Origin: Flavobacteriales bacterium
Lineage (GTDB): Bacteria; Bacteroidota; Bacteroidia; Flavobacteriales; Flavobacteriaceae
Reading direction: 5' to 3'
Length of the DNA stretch: 64,000 nt
NCBI GenBank assembly: GCA_011525015.1
Contig: WTJC01000015.1
Location: forward strand, 1-64,000
In this document: piece by piece, positions 19,609 through 29,643 of the stretch
Numbering within the stretch: the first letter of the stretch is position 1
How the letters are laid out: each line of letters starts with the position of its first letter
Position numbers and translations under genes: made by a program
The notes under the pieces: model-generated
Database searches by the model: none
Seen by the model: the letters and a program-made list of their open reading frames with translations, nothing else
What the model was told of the DNA's origin: nothing

Positions 19609-21303
19609 TTAAAAGAACCCTTGAAAATTTCTATCCCCTTTCTTTTGTTTTCCGCTCCTTCTACCTTGTTTTTTCTTTCCTTTTTTAGAAAATTTTGACT
19701 TGGATTTTGAAGAACTGGGTTCAGATGAAACCTCGATTCTTACCTCTCTTTTTTTGTAACTATTCTGATGTATAGTGCTAAAAATTAATTCTCTGTTCTT
19801 AGCATCCACATTAAAAAATGAAAAGGTTGATTTGGTGTCGACTTTAAAAATATCATCGCGATCTAATCCTGATTCGTCTCGGATAAAATCTTTTAAGGAT
19901 TTCCAGTTTAATCCATCTTTTTCGCCAATGTTAATAAAGAATCGAACCTCGTCTTTAGAAGAAGACTTCGCGTCTTTTGAACTGAAAAGCTCATTACCTT
20001 CTTTTTGATAATAAGCATTAAAACGCGCAAATTCGACTGAGAATATTTTGCGAATGAGTTCTTCTCGGTCGAGATCAGTCAAATGCGCTTTTATTTGTTC
20101 CATGTAAGATTCAATCTCAGGGTCGACAGAGGTAGATTCGATTTCTTTTGCAAGGTGAATAATTTGTGCCTTACAAATATCTTTTCCAGAAGGTATGGAG
20201 CGAGATTTGAACTTGCTTCCGATTACCTTTTCTAGTGATTTTATCTTATTGAATTCGCTTTTTGTAATGATGACGAGACTTTCCCCTTTGTTACCTGCTC
20301 TTCCTGTTCTACCGCTTCTATGCGTATAGGTTTCGTTGTCATCAGGAAGTTGAAATTGTATGACATGTGATAAATTATCCACATCAATACCTCTCGCCGC
20401 AACATCAGTCGCAATTAAAATTTGAATTTGTTTTTTTCTAAAGGCATTCATAACCAAATCTCTCTGTTGCTGAGAAAGATCACCGTGAAGCGCACCGGCA
20501 TTATAACCGTCTTCAATTAATTTATCTGCAATTTTTTGAGTATCCCTTTTTGTTCTGCAAAAAATCACTGCATAGATGCCTGGGTTGATGTCAACTATTC
20601 TTTTTAGTGCTTGATAACGCTGTCGAGCACCAACTTCGTAATAGTAATGTGCAACCGTTGAAGCTCCTTGATTTTTATGACCTACGGTAATTTCGTGAGG
20701 TTTCGACATGAACTTCTTAGCGATTTGTGCTACTTCTTTTGGCATGGTGGCAGAAAAAAGCCAAGTGGATTTTTCGTCTGGCGTATGGCTCAATATAGAT
20801 TTGATGTCCTCATAGAATCCCATGTTGAGCATTTCGTCAGCTTCATCTAAAACACAAACGTCAATTTCATCAATATGCAAGAGATTGCGTTGAATCATAT
20901 CCTTGGTTCTTCCTGGGGTAGCAACGATAATCTGAGCTCCATTTTTAATTTGTTTGGCCTGCTCGGTAATTGAAGCTCCTCCGTAAACCGCAACTATCTT
21001 AATTTTCGGGCTGTGTTTGGCGTATGATTTGAGTTCGTTTGTAATCTGAAGGCACAGCTCTCGAGTAGGAGACAGTATAATGCTCTGTACTTTTTTATTT
21101 TTTGTATCCACATACTGCAATAGTGGAATTCCAAAGGCCGCAGTTTTACCTGTACCCGTTTGGGCTAGGGCGACTAAATCTGTTTTTTGATTTAAAACAA
21201 TTGGAATGGTTTTTTCTTGTACTTCTGTAGGTCTTTCAAATCCGAGTTCTTGTACAGCGAGTAAAATGGAATCGTCGATTCCTAATTCATTAAATTTTGT
21301 CAT
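19609..21303 (-). CDS. DEAD/DEAH box RNA helicase with DbpA-like C-terminal RNA-binding domain and basic tail
   Basis: AQTGTGKTAAF, VLDEADEML, LFSATMP, HRSGRTGRAG; C-terminal RFFINIGEKDGLNWKSLKDFI plus Lys-rich tail. Confidence 0.93.
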   Translation of the reverse strand: MTKFNELGIDDSILLAVQELGFERPTEVQEKTIPIVLNQKTDLVALAQTGTGKTAAFGIPLLQYVDTKNKKVQSIILSPTRELCLQITNELKSYAKHSPKIKIVAVYGGASITEQAKQIKNGAQIIVATPGRTKDMIQRNLLHIDEIDVCVLDEADEMLNMGFYEDIKSILSHTPDEKSTWLFSATMPKEVAQIAKKFMSKPHEITVGHKNQGASTVAHYYYEVGARQRYQALKRIVDINPGIYAVIFCRTKRDTQKIADKLIEDGYNAGALHGDLSQQQRDLVMNAFRKKQIQILIATDVAARGIDVDNLSHVIQFQLPDDNETYTHRSGRTGRAGNKGESLVIITKSEFNKIKSLEKVIGSKFKSRSIPSGKDICKAQIIHLAKEIESTSVDPEIESYMEQIKAHLTDLDREELIRKIFSVEFARFNAYYQKEGNELFSSKDAKSSSKDEVRFFINIGEKDGLNWKSLKDFIRDESGLDRDDIFKVDTKSTFSFFNVDAKNRELIFSTIHQNSYKKREVRIEVSSEPSSSKSKSKFSKKGKKKQGRRSGKQKKGDRNFQGFF

Positions 21304-21377
21304 TTAAAATAAGATCATTCTGCACAGTCGGGAACGAATAAATGGTATGAGTTCTTTTTCGTACTAGAAAATTTCCA

Positions 21378-21385
21378 CAAAATTA
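21378..21385 (-). promoter_or_regulatory. Candidate -7 element (TAATTTTG on minus strand) for helicase gene
   Basis: CAAAATTA on + strand in the intergenic region upstream of 21303. Confidence 0.4.
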
Positions 21386-21412
21386 GTGTTTTGCGGTCAT
21401 ATAAAATGACTT

Positions 21413-21988
21413 TCAGCTGTTTAAAGCAATAAATTCGATCATTTTGTTTAAGGCCTTAGTTCGATGGGATAATTTAAGCTTTATCACTTCGCTTAACTCA
21501 CCTAGAGTGGAGGTATATCCGTCAGGAATAAAAATAGGATCGTAACCAAATCCATTACTTCCTTTTGCTTCATGTGCTATTTTACCGTTGAGGCGACCCT
21601 CGAAAAAATAATGTTGACCCTTGAAAAAGAGACAGAAAACACTTTTATAATAAGCTGATCGCGACTTTATGTCTTGCATATTATGCAAAAGCAGTTCATT
21701 ATTTGTATCGGAATGTCGCTTACCTGAATATCGTGCTGAAAAAACTCCAGGTTCCCCGTTTAGGGCATTTACGAACAAACCACTATCATCAGAAAAGCAA
21801 TTTAAAACACCTGTTTCTCGAATTGCATCGACTTTTAATTGAGCATTTCCTCTAAGGGTTAATTCGGTCTCTGGAATGTCCTTGTTGAAGTCAATTTGAC
21901 TCAAGCTCAAAAGTGCAATATGATTAGGAAACATTTTAGCTACTTCGGTAAGTTTGTTTTGGTTGTGGGTGGCAAATACGAGCTTCAT
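21413..21988 (-). CDS. rdgB: Non-canonical purine NTP diphosphatase (RdgB/HAM1 family)
   Basis: MKLVFATHNQNKLTEVAKMFP; FSDDSGLFVNALNGEPGVFSARYSG; GSNGFGYDPIFIP. Confidence 0.93.
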   Translation of the reverse strand: MKLVFATHNQNKLTEVAKMFPNHIALLSLSQIDFNKDIPETELTLRGNAQLKVDAIRETGVLNCFSDDSGLFVNALNGEPGVFSARYSGKRHSDTNNELLLHNMQDIKSRSAYYKSVFCLFFKGQHYFFEGRLNGKIAHEAKGSNGFGYDPIFIPDGYTSTLGELSEVIKLKLSHRTKALNKMIEFIALNS

Positions 21989-22132
21989 CGTGTATTAGGG
22001 ATAAATAGTGATCAAAATTACCTTTTTTAATGGTGAATTTCATCGTGCTTTTTGTCTTTTAATCTAAAAACCTAATTTCAATTATTAAACAATTATTTGT
22101 CATTCTATATTAGACTAAATACCAATTTAATC

Positions 22133-23533
22133 ATGTTAGAATTCGATATACAAGAGTTACTCACAACACAAGGAGGAATTACGATTTTAAGTGCTGCAAT
22201 TATTTTATTTTTTGTAGGCTTGATGATAGGACAAATAAAAGCGGCTCTTGTCAAGAGTAAATTCAATAAACTTAAAAGAGAATCATTCATTCCATTGCGT
22301 TCGAGTTACGAAGCTTTGCAAAGAGATCATCTACAACTTGAAGAGGATGCCGACAAATACAAGAAAAGTAGCACAGAAGCCAAGGACGAATTAAAGTTGA
22401 TGAAAGAAGCTTTAGAACTGTACAAGTTGAAAGCAGAAGAGGAGAAAACAAAGTTGAAGGCGTCTTTAGAGGCTAAAATCAAGGATATCGACCTCAACAA
22501 AGACACTCAATATAGTAATAAGGACAAAGAACTCGCACTTTGGGCTGAAAAATACAATGCGCTTAATTCTGAATTGACTTCTTTCAAAGCACATGAAAAT
22601 CAAAAAATTCTCGATTTAGAACAAGATAACGCAAAGCTGCAAAAGGAGCTAGATCAATTAAATACACATCTGAGTAATGATTCTTCACCTAATACAGGTT
22701 GGAAGGTTAAACACGACTTGTTATTAGAAGAGTTCGATCAGTACAAAAAGAATGCTGAAGATAATAGACAAGATTGGGCACATAGATATACCTTGTTGCA
22801 AGAAGAGTATCAAGATTTCAAGGTAAGTGTGCTAAAAGGAACAGAAAAAGAAGATGTCGCTCTGACTGAAGAGAATTCCGCAGAACCAGCAGCGGTAGAA
22901 TCTGTTGAGGAGATCGCTCAGGAATCTACTGAAGAAACTTCAGAAGAGCAAAATAACACTGAAGCTGCAGAAGTTGCAGAAGACACAGCTACAGAGACAA
23001 CACTAAGTGAAGAGGCTCCCAAAGAAGCTTCTGAATTAGTTGAAGAGGCTGCGGAAACAGAAGCTGCGGATGAAGTTGAAGAAGCTGCGGAAACCGATTC
23101 AGAAGAAGCAGTTACTAAAGAAGAAACATCTGAAGATACTTCAGAAGACACGGCTTCAGCAGAACTTCCAGAAGTTGAGGCTTCTAATATCACAGAAGAA
23201 GCAGTGCTATGGCAACAGAAATACGAAGCATTAGAAAAAGATTTCTTGACCTTCAAATCTCAAATTGAAGAAAAATTTGAGCAATCAAAGAAAGAGGAGG
23301 GTGAGCGAAAAATAGCTCAACCAGATATTGAAGAGTTAAAATCTTTAATCAAAGAGGTGGGGCAAGAAATGACCACTCAAAAATTAAGTGATACTGAAAG
23401 AGCTTATTTGGCTTCATATGAAGTGAAAAAAGAAGAAACTCAAACAGAGGAAACTTCAGAGGAGGCTCAAGAAAACCAAGAAGAAAATTCAGCGGACACA
23501 ATTTTTAAAAGTCACTATTTCGGAACCAAATAA
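22133..23533 (+). CDS. Acidic coiled-coil membrane-anchored protein, unknown function
   Basis: N-terminal TM (ILSAAIILFFVGLMIGQI), coiled coil, Glu/Ala/Thr-rich low-complexity segment; ATG at 22133 preferred over track start 22097. Confidence 0.65.
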   Translation: MLEFDIQELLTTQGGITILSAAIILFFVGLMIGQIKAALVKSKFNKLKRESFIPLRSSYEALQRDHLQLEEDADKYKKSSTEAKDELKLMKEALELYKLKAEEEKTKLKASLEAKIKDIDLNKDTQYSNKDKELALWAEKYNALNSELTSFKAHENQKILDLEQDNAKLQKELDQLNTHLSNDSSPNTGWKVKHDLLLEEFDQYKKNAEDNRQDWAHRYTLLQEEYQDFKVSVLKGTEKEDVALTEENSAEPAAVESVEEIAQESTEETSEEQNNTEAAEVAEDTATETTLSEEAPKEASELVEEAAETEAADEVEEAAETDSEEAVTKEETSEDTSEDTASAELPEVEASNITEEAVLWQQKYEALEKDFLTFKSQIEEKFEQSKKEEGERKIAQPDIEELKSLIKEVGQEMTTQKLSDTERAYLASYEVKKEETQTEETSEEAQENQEENSADTIFKSHYFGTK

Positions 23534-23548
23534 ATGCATTTGATTTGG

Positions 23549-23556
23549 TACATTTG
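23549..23556 (+). promoter_or_regulatory. Candidate -7 element TACATTTG upstream of serA fusion gene
   Basis: Matches TAnnTTTG 38 nt before ATG; -33 element weak. Confidence 0.4.
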
Positions 23557-23593
23557 TGCTCGAGAAATTAACCTACTCGAAGCACAATAGAAG

Positions 23594-25477
23594 ATGACCA
23601 CTTATATATTTGATTTCGACAGCACTATTACACAGGTTGAAGCCCTTGATATTCTTGCAGAAATCGTTCTTAAAGACAATCCCGATCGAGACGAGGTGAT
23701 AGCTGAAATCAAAGAAATCACTAATCTGGGTATTGACGGTGAGATTTCGTTCACTGAATCACTGGAGCGAAGAATAAAACTACTGAACGCTCACCGAGAT
23801 GATTTAGATGAATTAATCTCGAGATTACAAGAAAAAATATCTGAGTCGTTTAATAGAAACATTGATTTTTTTAAATCGCACAAAGACCAAATCAAAGTCA
23901 TCTCTTGTGGTTTCAAAGAATTTATTGACCCTATTGTCGAGCAGCGATTTGACATTGCTCCAGATTGCGTGAGTGCAAACACCTTCACTTTCGATGATCA
24001 GGGTTATATCATAGGCTTTGACAAGACAAATGTGCTTTCCAAGCACAACGGTAAAATAGATTGTTTAAAACAGCTCAATCTGCCTGGAGAGATTCAGGTT
24101 ATCGGTGATGGATACAGTGATTACGTGATGAAAGAAGCTGGTGTAGCAGATAAGTTTTTTGCCTACACCGAAAATGTAAATCGTGAGAAAGCTGTTGTCA
24201 ATGCTGATTTTATTACCAATAGTTTAGACGAATTTTTATACATCAATAAGTTGCCTCGAAAAATCTCATATCCAAAAAACAGAATTAAAATTTTGCTTCT
24301 TGAAAACATACATCAAGACGCATACAACAGACTTTCTAAAGATGGCTTTAGTGTAGAATTGATTAGCACAAGTCTGAGTGAAGAGGAGTTGTTAGAAAAG
24401 ATTAAAGGTGTTCATGTTTTGGGTATTCGATCAAAAACTCAGGTGACCCAAAAAGTACTCGACGCGGCTAATAAACTATTGGTTGTCAGTGCGTTTTGTA
24501 TTGGAACTACTCAAATTGATTTAGAGGCTTGTAAAGAGAGGGGAGTTATAGTATTTAATGCTCCTTATAGCAATACCCGTTCTGTTGTTGAATTGGCTAT
24601 AGGTCAAATCGTAATGCTTATGCGTTCTATTTTTCCTCGCAGCCAAGAAATGCACCAAAAGAAATGGAATAAGACTGCAAAAGGGGCACAAGAGATTCGA
24701 CATAAAAAATTGGGGATTATTGGTTACGGAAATATTGGTAAGCAACTCTCTGTATTAGCCGAAGCAATTGGAATGCGCGTTTACTTTTACGATATCGACG
24801 ATCAATTGGCTATCGGTAATGCGGTTAAATGCAATAGCATGGAGCAAATTTTAAAAGAATCTGATGTAGTCAGCCTTCATGTGGATGATAATAAGAATAA
24901 CCTTAAGTTGATTGGAGTGAGAGAACTTAAAATGATGAAAAAGGGCTCTTTTTTAATCAATCTCTCCAGAGGATTTGTTGTAGATATTGATGCCCTCGAA
25001 CAGTCGTTAAGGAGTGAGCATTTAGCCGGTGCTGCTTTGGATGTTTTTCCTGTGGAACCATTGGCCAATGGAGCTTATGAGCATTCACTTGTGGGTTTAC
25101 CCAATGTGATTTTAACACCGCATATCGGAGGTAGTACTTTTGAAGCCCAAAAGGATATTGCAGATTTTGTTCCAAGAAAAATCATGGGATATATCAATTC
25201 AGGAAGTACCGTAGACGCGGTAAACTTTCCTAATATTCGATTGCCAAAACAAGATAATGCACATCGCTTTTTACACATTCACAAAAATGTACCTGGAGTA
25301 ATGGCTGAAATCAATCATGTTTTAGCCTCTTATGGATTAAATATATCTGGTCAATACTTGTCTACGGATAACGAGGTTGGATATGTAATTACAGATATTA
25401 ACAACTCCTATGACGAGAAGGTAATTGATGCATTAAAAGAAATTCGACACACCATAAAGTTTAGAATTTTGTATTAA
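23594..25477 (+). CDS. serA: HAD phosphoserine-phosphatase-like domain fused to D-3-phosphoglycerate dehydrogenase (ACT C-terminus)
   Basis: N-term FDFDSTITQVEALDILAE and VIGDGYSDYVM (HAD, SerB-like); C-term GIIGYGNIGKQL, NLSRGFVVDIDAL, LTPHIGGSTFEAQ and ACT-like HKNVPGVMAEINHVLASYGLNI. Confidence 0.9.
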   Translation: MTTYIFDFDSTITQVEALDILAEIVLKDNPDRDEVIAEIKEITNLGIDGEISFTESLERRIKLLNAHRDDLDELISRLQEKISESFNRNIDFFKSHKDQIKVISCGFKEFIDPIVEQRFDIAPDCVSANTFTFDDQGYIIGFDKTNVLSKHNGKIDCLKQLNLPGEIQVIGDGYSDYVMKEAGVADKFFAYTENVNREKAVVNADFITNSLDEFLYINKLPRKISYPKNRIKILLLENIHQDAYNRLSKDGFSVELISTSLSEEELLEKIKGVHVLGIRSKTQVTQKVLDAANKLLVVSAFCIGTTQIDLEACKERGVIVFNAPYSNTRSVVELAIGQIVMLMRSIFPRSQEMHQKKWNKTAKGAQEIRHKKLGIIGYGNIGKQLSVLAEAIGMRVYFYDIDDQLAIGNAVKCNSMEQILKESDVVSLHVDDNKNNLKLIGVRELKMMKKGSFLINLSRGFVVDIDALEQSLRSEHLAGAALDVFPVEPLANGAYEHSLVGLPNVILTPHIGGSTFEAQKDIADFVPRKIMGYINSGSTVDAVNFPNIRLPKQDNAHRFLHIHKNVPGVMAEINHVLASYGLNISGQYLSTDNEVGYVITDINNSYDEKVIDALKEIRHTIKFRILY

Positions 25478-25481
25478 TCGC

Positions 25482-25949
25482 TTAATCGTGGTGATACGGT
25501 AAACGATTGATAATACTAAACGCCCTGTAAATCTGTTCTGCGATAAAGGGTCTTACCATTTGATGTGAAAAAGTCATTTTCGAAAGAGCTATCTTCTCAT
25601 GACTCAGTTCATAAATAGAAGAATCAAAGCCATAAGGACCTCCGATTAAAAAAACGAGATCACTTTCAGCTTGAACTCCTTTTTTTTCTATCCATTTTGA
25701 AAATTCCACAGAGGAGTAGGTTTTACCTTTTTCATCTAATAAAATCACCCTTTGATTTTTTTTGATGTGCTTTAAAAAAAGTTCAGCTTCTTTTTTCTTT
25801 TGCTGTTCAATAGGTTGTTTTCTGCGTACATCAGCTAATACCTTAAATTCAAAATGACAAAACTTTTTAAGCCGTTTGGCGTATTTTTCAATCAATGTTT
25901 GTATAGCAGCTTCATCGGTTTCTCCTATGGCTAATATTTTGATTTTCAT
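25482..25949 (-). CDS. rlmH: 23S rRNA (pseudouridine1915-N3)-methyltransferase
   Basis: MKIKILAIGETDEAAIQTLIEKYAKRL; LIGGPYGFD; SKMTFSHQMVRPFIAEQIYRAFSI. Confidence 0.95.
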   Translation of the reverse strand: MKIKILAIGETDEAAIQTLIEKYAKRLKKFCHFEFKVLADVRRKQPIEQQKKKEAELFLKHIKKNQRVILLDEKGKTYSSVEFSKWIEKKGVQAESDLVFLIGGPYGFDSSIYELSHEKIALSKMTFSHQMVRPFIAEQIYRAFSIINRLPYHHD

Positions 25950-25954
25950 TTGAT

Positions 25955-26146
25955 TTAAGCTCGTAGTTTAAAGTTTTGCCTAAAAATGATAGACGCATTT
26001 TCGCTGTTTGATAAAGGTAAAACCAATTGGTCAATATCTCGAATTAAGAATGGAATTTGCTATTTTTTCTTGAATTCGTCTTCAAAGTGTTGAAATAGGT
26101 GGTAGGGAAGCCAAAAAGAATGCTGATGTTCTATAAATTTGTACAT
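25955..26146 (-). pseudogene. Possible amber-interrupted small ORF immediately upstream of rlmH
   Basis: Minus-strand translation MYKFIEHQHSFWLPYHLFQHFEDEFKKK*QIPFLIRDIDQLVLPLSNSENASIIFRQNFKLRA*; ends 5 nt before rlmH ATG; may be chance. Confidence 0.25.
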
Positions 26147-26212
26147 CGTGATGCAATCGCTGAATTTTGATTTAGTGGAATTAATGAATTACACCTTTAA
26201 ATTCTATCAAAA

Positions 26213-27187
26213 GTGAAAGAGTTTTGGAAAAAACCGTTTGATCAGTGGCCTTATATCAAGGAGTTTTTGTCTTTTCTCAAAAAGATAAAGTTGCCTGGAT
26301 TTGAAGGATTGTCAATATATACACTGCTTGAACTGTATACTATTGGTATTATGCGAGGAGCCTTGTCTTCTCGAGCGAGTTCAATAGCCTTTAGTTTGTT
26401 TATGGCGCTTTTTCCGCTGCTCATATTTTTGATTACACTCTTTCCTTATCTAATACCACTTATTAAATTAGAAAACCAGGACTTTGATTTGCAATTTTTA
26501 CTTTTTTTAGAATCCTTTCTTCCCGATGCAACAAGTGAATATTTCGGAGACATTTACGCTCAGTTGAAAGATCAAAAAAAGGGAGGGGTGCTTTCATCTT
26601 CTTTTTTGTTGTCTATTTTTTTGGTGGCAAATGGTGTAAATGCCATATTTAGCGGTTTTGAGTATTCGTATCACGTGGCCTTGAGTCGAAACTTTTTCAA
26701 GCAGTACGCCTATGCTTTAATGGTTGGATTAATACTTTCATTACTAGTAATCATTTCGGCCATCACTTTTTTCTACGTGGAATTTTATTTTGTCAAACAG
26801 GCGACGAATTATTTTACCGAGTTAGGGGTAAATGAGGAGTATCAGATTAACTTTTGGGATTTACTCGCCAAAAATGTATTTTTTGCGGGCTTGACTTATT
26901 TCGCCATTTCCTTGTTGTACTTTTTTGGTACCGTTGAGGGTAGAAAAATTCGCTTTTTTTCTCCAGGAGCCTTGATGACTACGGTGCTATTCTATTTCAC
27001 CTCATGGGGATTTAGTGTTTACGTAGAAAAATTCGCCTCTTATAATGAACTCTATGGAGCACTTGGTGGGCTTTTGATTTTAATGCTGTTTATATGGTTG
27101 AACTCAAATGTAATACTCCTCGGATTTGAGTTAAATGCGTCTTTGACCAGCCTGAAACGAAGCGCTAAGAAATCTACAACTATTTGA
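26213..27187 (+). CDS. YihY/BrkB family inner membrane protein
   Basis: GTG start; ASSIAFSLFMALFPLLIFLITLFPY; multiple TM segments; LYGALGGLLILMLFIWLNSNVILLGFELNA. Confidence 0.9.
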   Translation: MKEFWKKPFDQWPYIKEFLSFLKKIKLPGFEGLSIYTLLELYTIGIMRGALSSRASSIAFSLFMALFPLLIFLITLFPYLIPLIKLENQDFDLQFLLFLESFLPDATSEYFGDIYAQLKDQKKGGVLSSSFLLSIFLVANGVNAIFSGFEYSYHVALSRNFFKQYAYALMVGLILSLLVIISAITFFYVEFYFVKQATNYFTELGVNEEYQINFWDLLAKNVFFAGLTYFAISLLYFFGTVEGRKIRFFSPGALMTTVLFYFTSWGFSVYVEKFASYNELYGALGGLLILMLFIWLNSNVILLGFELNASLTSLKRSAKKSTTI

Positions 27188-27198
27188 TTAACTGAGGT

Positions 27199-29643
27199 AT
27201 GAGCAGGTATATTGAAGTAATTCTTCCTCTGGCCCTGGATCGCACATATACCTATGCAATAGAAGATCAGCAGTTACAAGTTGGCTGTCGCGTTGAGGTG
27301 CCCTTTGGTCGACATAAAAAATACACGGCCTTAGTCACTAAGATACATGAGGAAAAGCCTGATTATGAGATAAAAACCATAGAGAATATCATAGATACCG
27401 CACCTATTTTAGAAGTGGTGCATATGCGATTTTGGTTGTGGATTGCTCAATATTATATGAGCGCAATAGGAGAGGTAATGAAAGCTGCCTTACCCTCTGC
27501 ATTGCTGCTAGAGAATCAAACGATAATGAAGTTGAAAAATCCAGACTGGAGGGCTATAAGTCAACTTGATGAAAAATCGTATTTGCTTTGTGAAGCTTTA
27601 GAGAAAACCGAACTCAGCTTAGGTGACATCGCGCAGTTTTTAGAAGTAAAAAATCCTATAAAAATTGCCACAAAATTAATAGAGCAGGATCTTATTGAAC
27701 GAAAAGATATCGTAGTCGATAAGTACAAGCTCAAATTTGAAGAAGTTGTAGGTCTTCAAGATGAAAAAGAACTCAGTTCTTATCTTGATATCGTGCATCG
27801 TGCACCTGCTCAACGAAGTCTATTGATGTCTTTTTTTCAGTTGAGGCGTGATGGCGATCAAATACCTGTGAAGAATCTTCTCAAAGCAGCTGGAACTTCA
27901 AGAAGCGTATTAAAACAACTGGTAAAGAAAAATATATTCTACATCGAAGAAGTAGAAAAATCAAGAATTTTAACCAATGAAAGTAAAGCTGAATTTCTAT
28001 TTGAATTAACGCCTCCTCAAGAACAAGCCTATACTCAAATCCTCTCGGCCTTTGATCAAAAACGAAACGTCTTATTTCAAGCCGTTTCAGGGTCAGGTAA
28101 AAGTATTGTTTATATGCAGTTGGCAGAGCGGTTTTTACAAAACAAACAACATGTTTTAATTCTCACGCCTGAATTGAGCCTTTCGACCGAATTATTTTCG
28201 AGATTTGAAAAACGCTTTCCCAATCAATGTTTACTCTATAATTCTAAAAGAGGTTCATCAGAACTGGTAGAGATCTGGAAAACTATTAACACCTCAGACC
28301 AGGCATTTATTGTGATAGGCACGAGATCTTCACTTTTTCTGCCATTTCAAAACTTGGGCTTGATTATTGTAGATGAAGAACATGAGCAGTCCTACAAACA
28401 ACAAGATCCTTCACCCAGGTACCATGCGAGAGACGCTGCGCTGTATCTGTCTAAAATGATGAATGCCTCTACCTTGCTCGGTACGGCTACTCCTTCTTTT
28501 GATGTTTTTTGGAATGCAAATCATAAAGATGAACGTCAAAATAAGTTTACTAAGGTTAGTTTAGATGCATCCTACAGCAGTCGAGCAAGGACGAGTATTC
28601 ATTTAGTTGATTTAAAGAATGCTTATAAGAAGAAGCAAATGCAAGGGGTATTTTCGAAAGAATTATTAAGCAAGGTTGACGAGGTTTTAGGCAACGGAAA
28701 TCAAATTCTTTTTTTTCAAAACAGAAAAGGATACGCGAGTTTGATGCAGTGCAATAGCTGTGGACATAGCCCTGAATGTCCTAACTGTGATGTTAAATTA
28801 ACCCTGTATCAACATCGACAAGCTCTAATTTGTCATTATTGTGGATTTGAAGAGGGCATTAAAAGAACCTGTTCGGTGTGTAAATCTGATCAATTAGACC
28901 ACAAAGGTGTAGGAGTAGAGCAAATACAGATGCAACTCCAAGAATTGTATCCCGAATATATTATTAAGCGTTTTGATCGTTCGAGCAGTTCAAGAAAAGA
29001 CACAGGCCTGAGCATCATTGAAGCTTTTAATAATAAGGAAATTCACATGCTTGTAGGCACACAAGTTTTAAGTAGAGGAATTGATTTTTTAAACGTAGGC
29101 TTGGTCGCTGTTGTTAACGTCGATCAATTATTGTTTTATCAAGACTATAGAGCGCATGAATGGGCCTTTCAAAGGTTGATTCAATTGGCGGGTAGGGCAG
29201 GAAGAAGTCATTCTGTACAAGGAGATGCAATGTTGTATGCGCAAAGTTTTGATCCACATCATCCTGTACTTCAATGGGTGGTGGATTACAACTTTAATGC
29301 GATAACTGATTCTGAACGAAACGAACGTGCACAGTTTCAGTATCCTCCTCATGTCAAAATCATTCGAATTCAAACCAAATCGAAAAATTTTGAAACGAAT
29401 CTCAGGGCGGCTCAATATCTCGTTTCTGCCTATAAACGCATTCCAGGAATTAAGGTGCTAGGTCCTCAGGCACCTGCAGTTAGTCGCATCAGGAACTGGT
29501 ATTTGCAAAATATAATTATCAAGATACAGACCGAACGGAACTTATTGGAACTTCGCAAGCAGCTCAAAAGAATGGAACACTCTTTTAACGCTGTTGGAAA
29601 TTTTCAAGGCGTTCGTTTAGCCTATCATGTAGACCATATTTAA
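27199..29643 (+). CDS. priA: Primosomal protein N' (replication restart helicase)
   Basis: VSGSGKSIVYMQLAE; IIVDEEHEQSYKQ; zinc cysteines CNSCGHSPECPNCD, CHYCGFEEGIKRTCSVC. Confidence 0.95.
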   Translation: MSRYIEVILPLALDRTYTYAIEDQQLQVGCRVEVPFGRHKKYTALVTKIHEEKPDYEIKTIENIIDTAPILEVVHMRFWLWIAQYYMSAIGEVMKAALPSALLLENQTIMKLKNPDWRAISQLDEKSYLLCEALEKTELSLGDIAQFLEVKNPIKIATKLIEQDLIERKDIVVDKYKLKFEEVVGLQDEKELSSYLDIVHRAPAQRSLLMSFFQLRRDGDQIPVKNLLKAAGTSRSVLKQLVKKNIFYIEEVEKSRILTNESKAEFLFELTPPQEQAYTQILSAFDQKRNVLFQAVSGSGKSIVYMQLAERFLQNKQHVLILTPELSLSTELFSRFEKRFPNQCLLYNSKRGSSELVEIWKTINTSDQAFIVIGTRSSLFLPFQNLGLIIVDEEHEQSYKQQDPSPRYHARDAALYLSKMMNASTLLGTATPSFDVFWNANHKDERQNKFTKVSLDASYSSRARTSIHLVDLKNAYKKKQMQGVFSKELLSKVDEVLGNGNQILFFQNRKGYASLMQCNSCGHSPECPNCDVKLTLYQHRQALICHYCGFEEGIKRTCSVCKSDQLDHKGVGVEQIQMQLQELYPEYIIKRFDRSSSSRKDTGLSIIEAFNNKEIHMLVGTQVLSRGIDFLNVGLVAVVNVDQLLFYQDYRAHEWAFQRLIQLAGRAGRSHSVQGDAMLYAQSFDPHHPVLQWVVDYNFNAITDSERNERAQFQYPPHVKIIRIQTKSKNFETNLRAAQYLVSAYKRIPGIKVLGPQAPAVSRIRNWYLQNIIIKIQTERNLLELRKQLKRMEHSFNAVGNFQGVRLAYHVDHI

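Noticed and set aside
20378-20396. Consensus-like DnaA box TTATCCACA near 20388
   Set aside because: Single site inside the helicase coding region; no cluster, so no origin evidence.
22918-23256. 112-aa Ser/Ala-rich ORF on the minus strand
   Set aside because: Mirror of the Glu/Ala-rich coding strand; antisense artefact with no independent start or promoter evidence.
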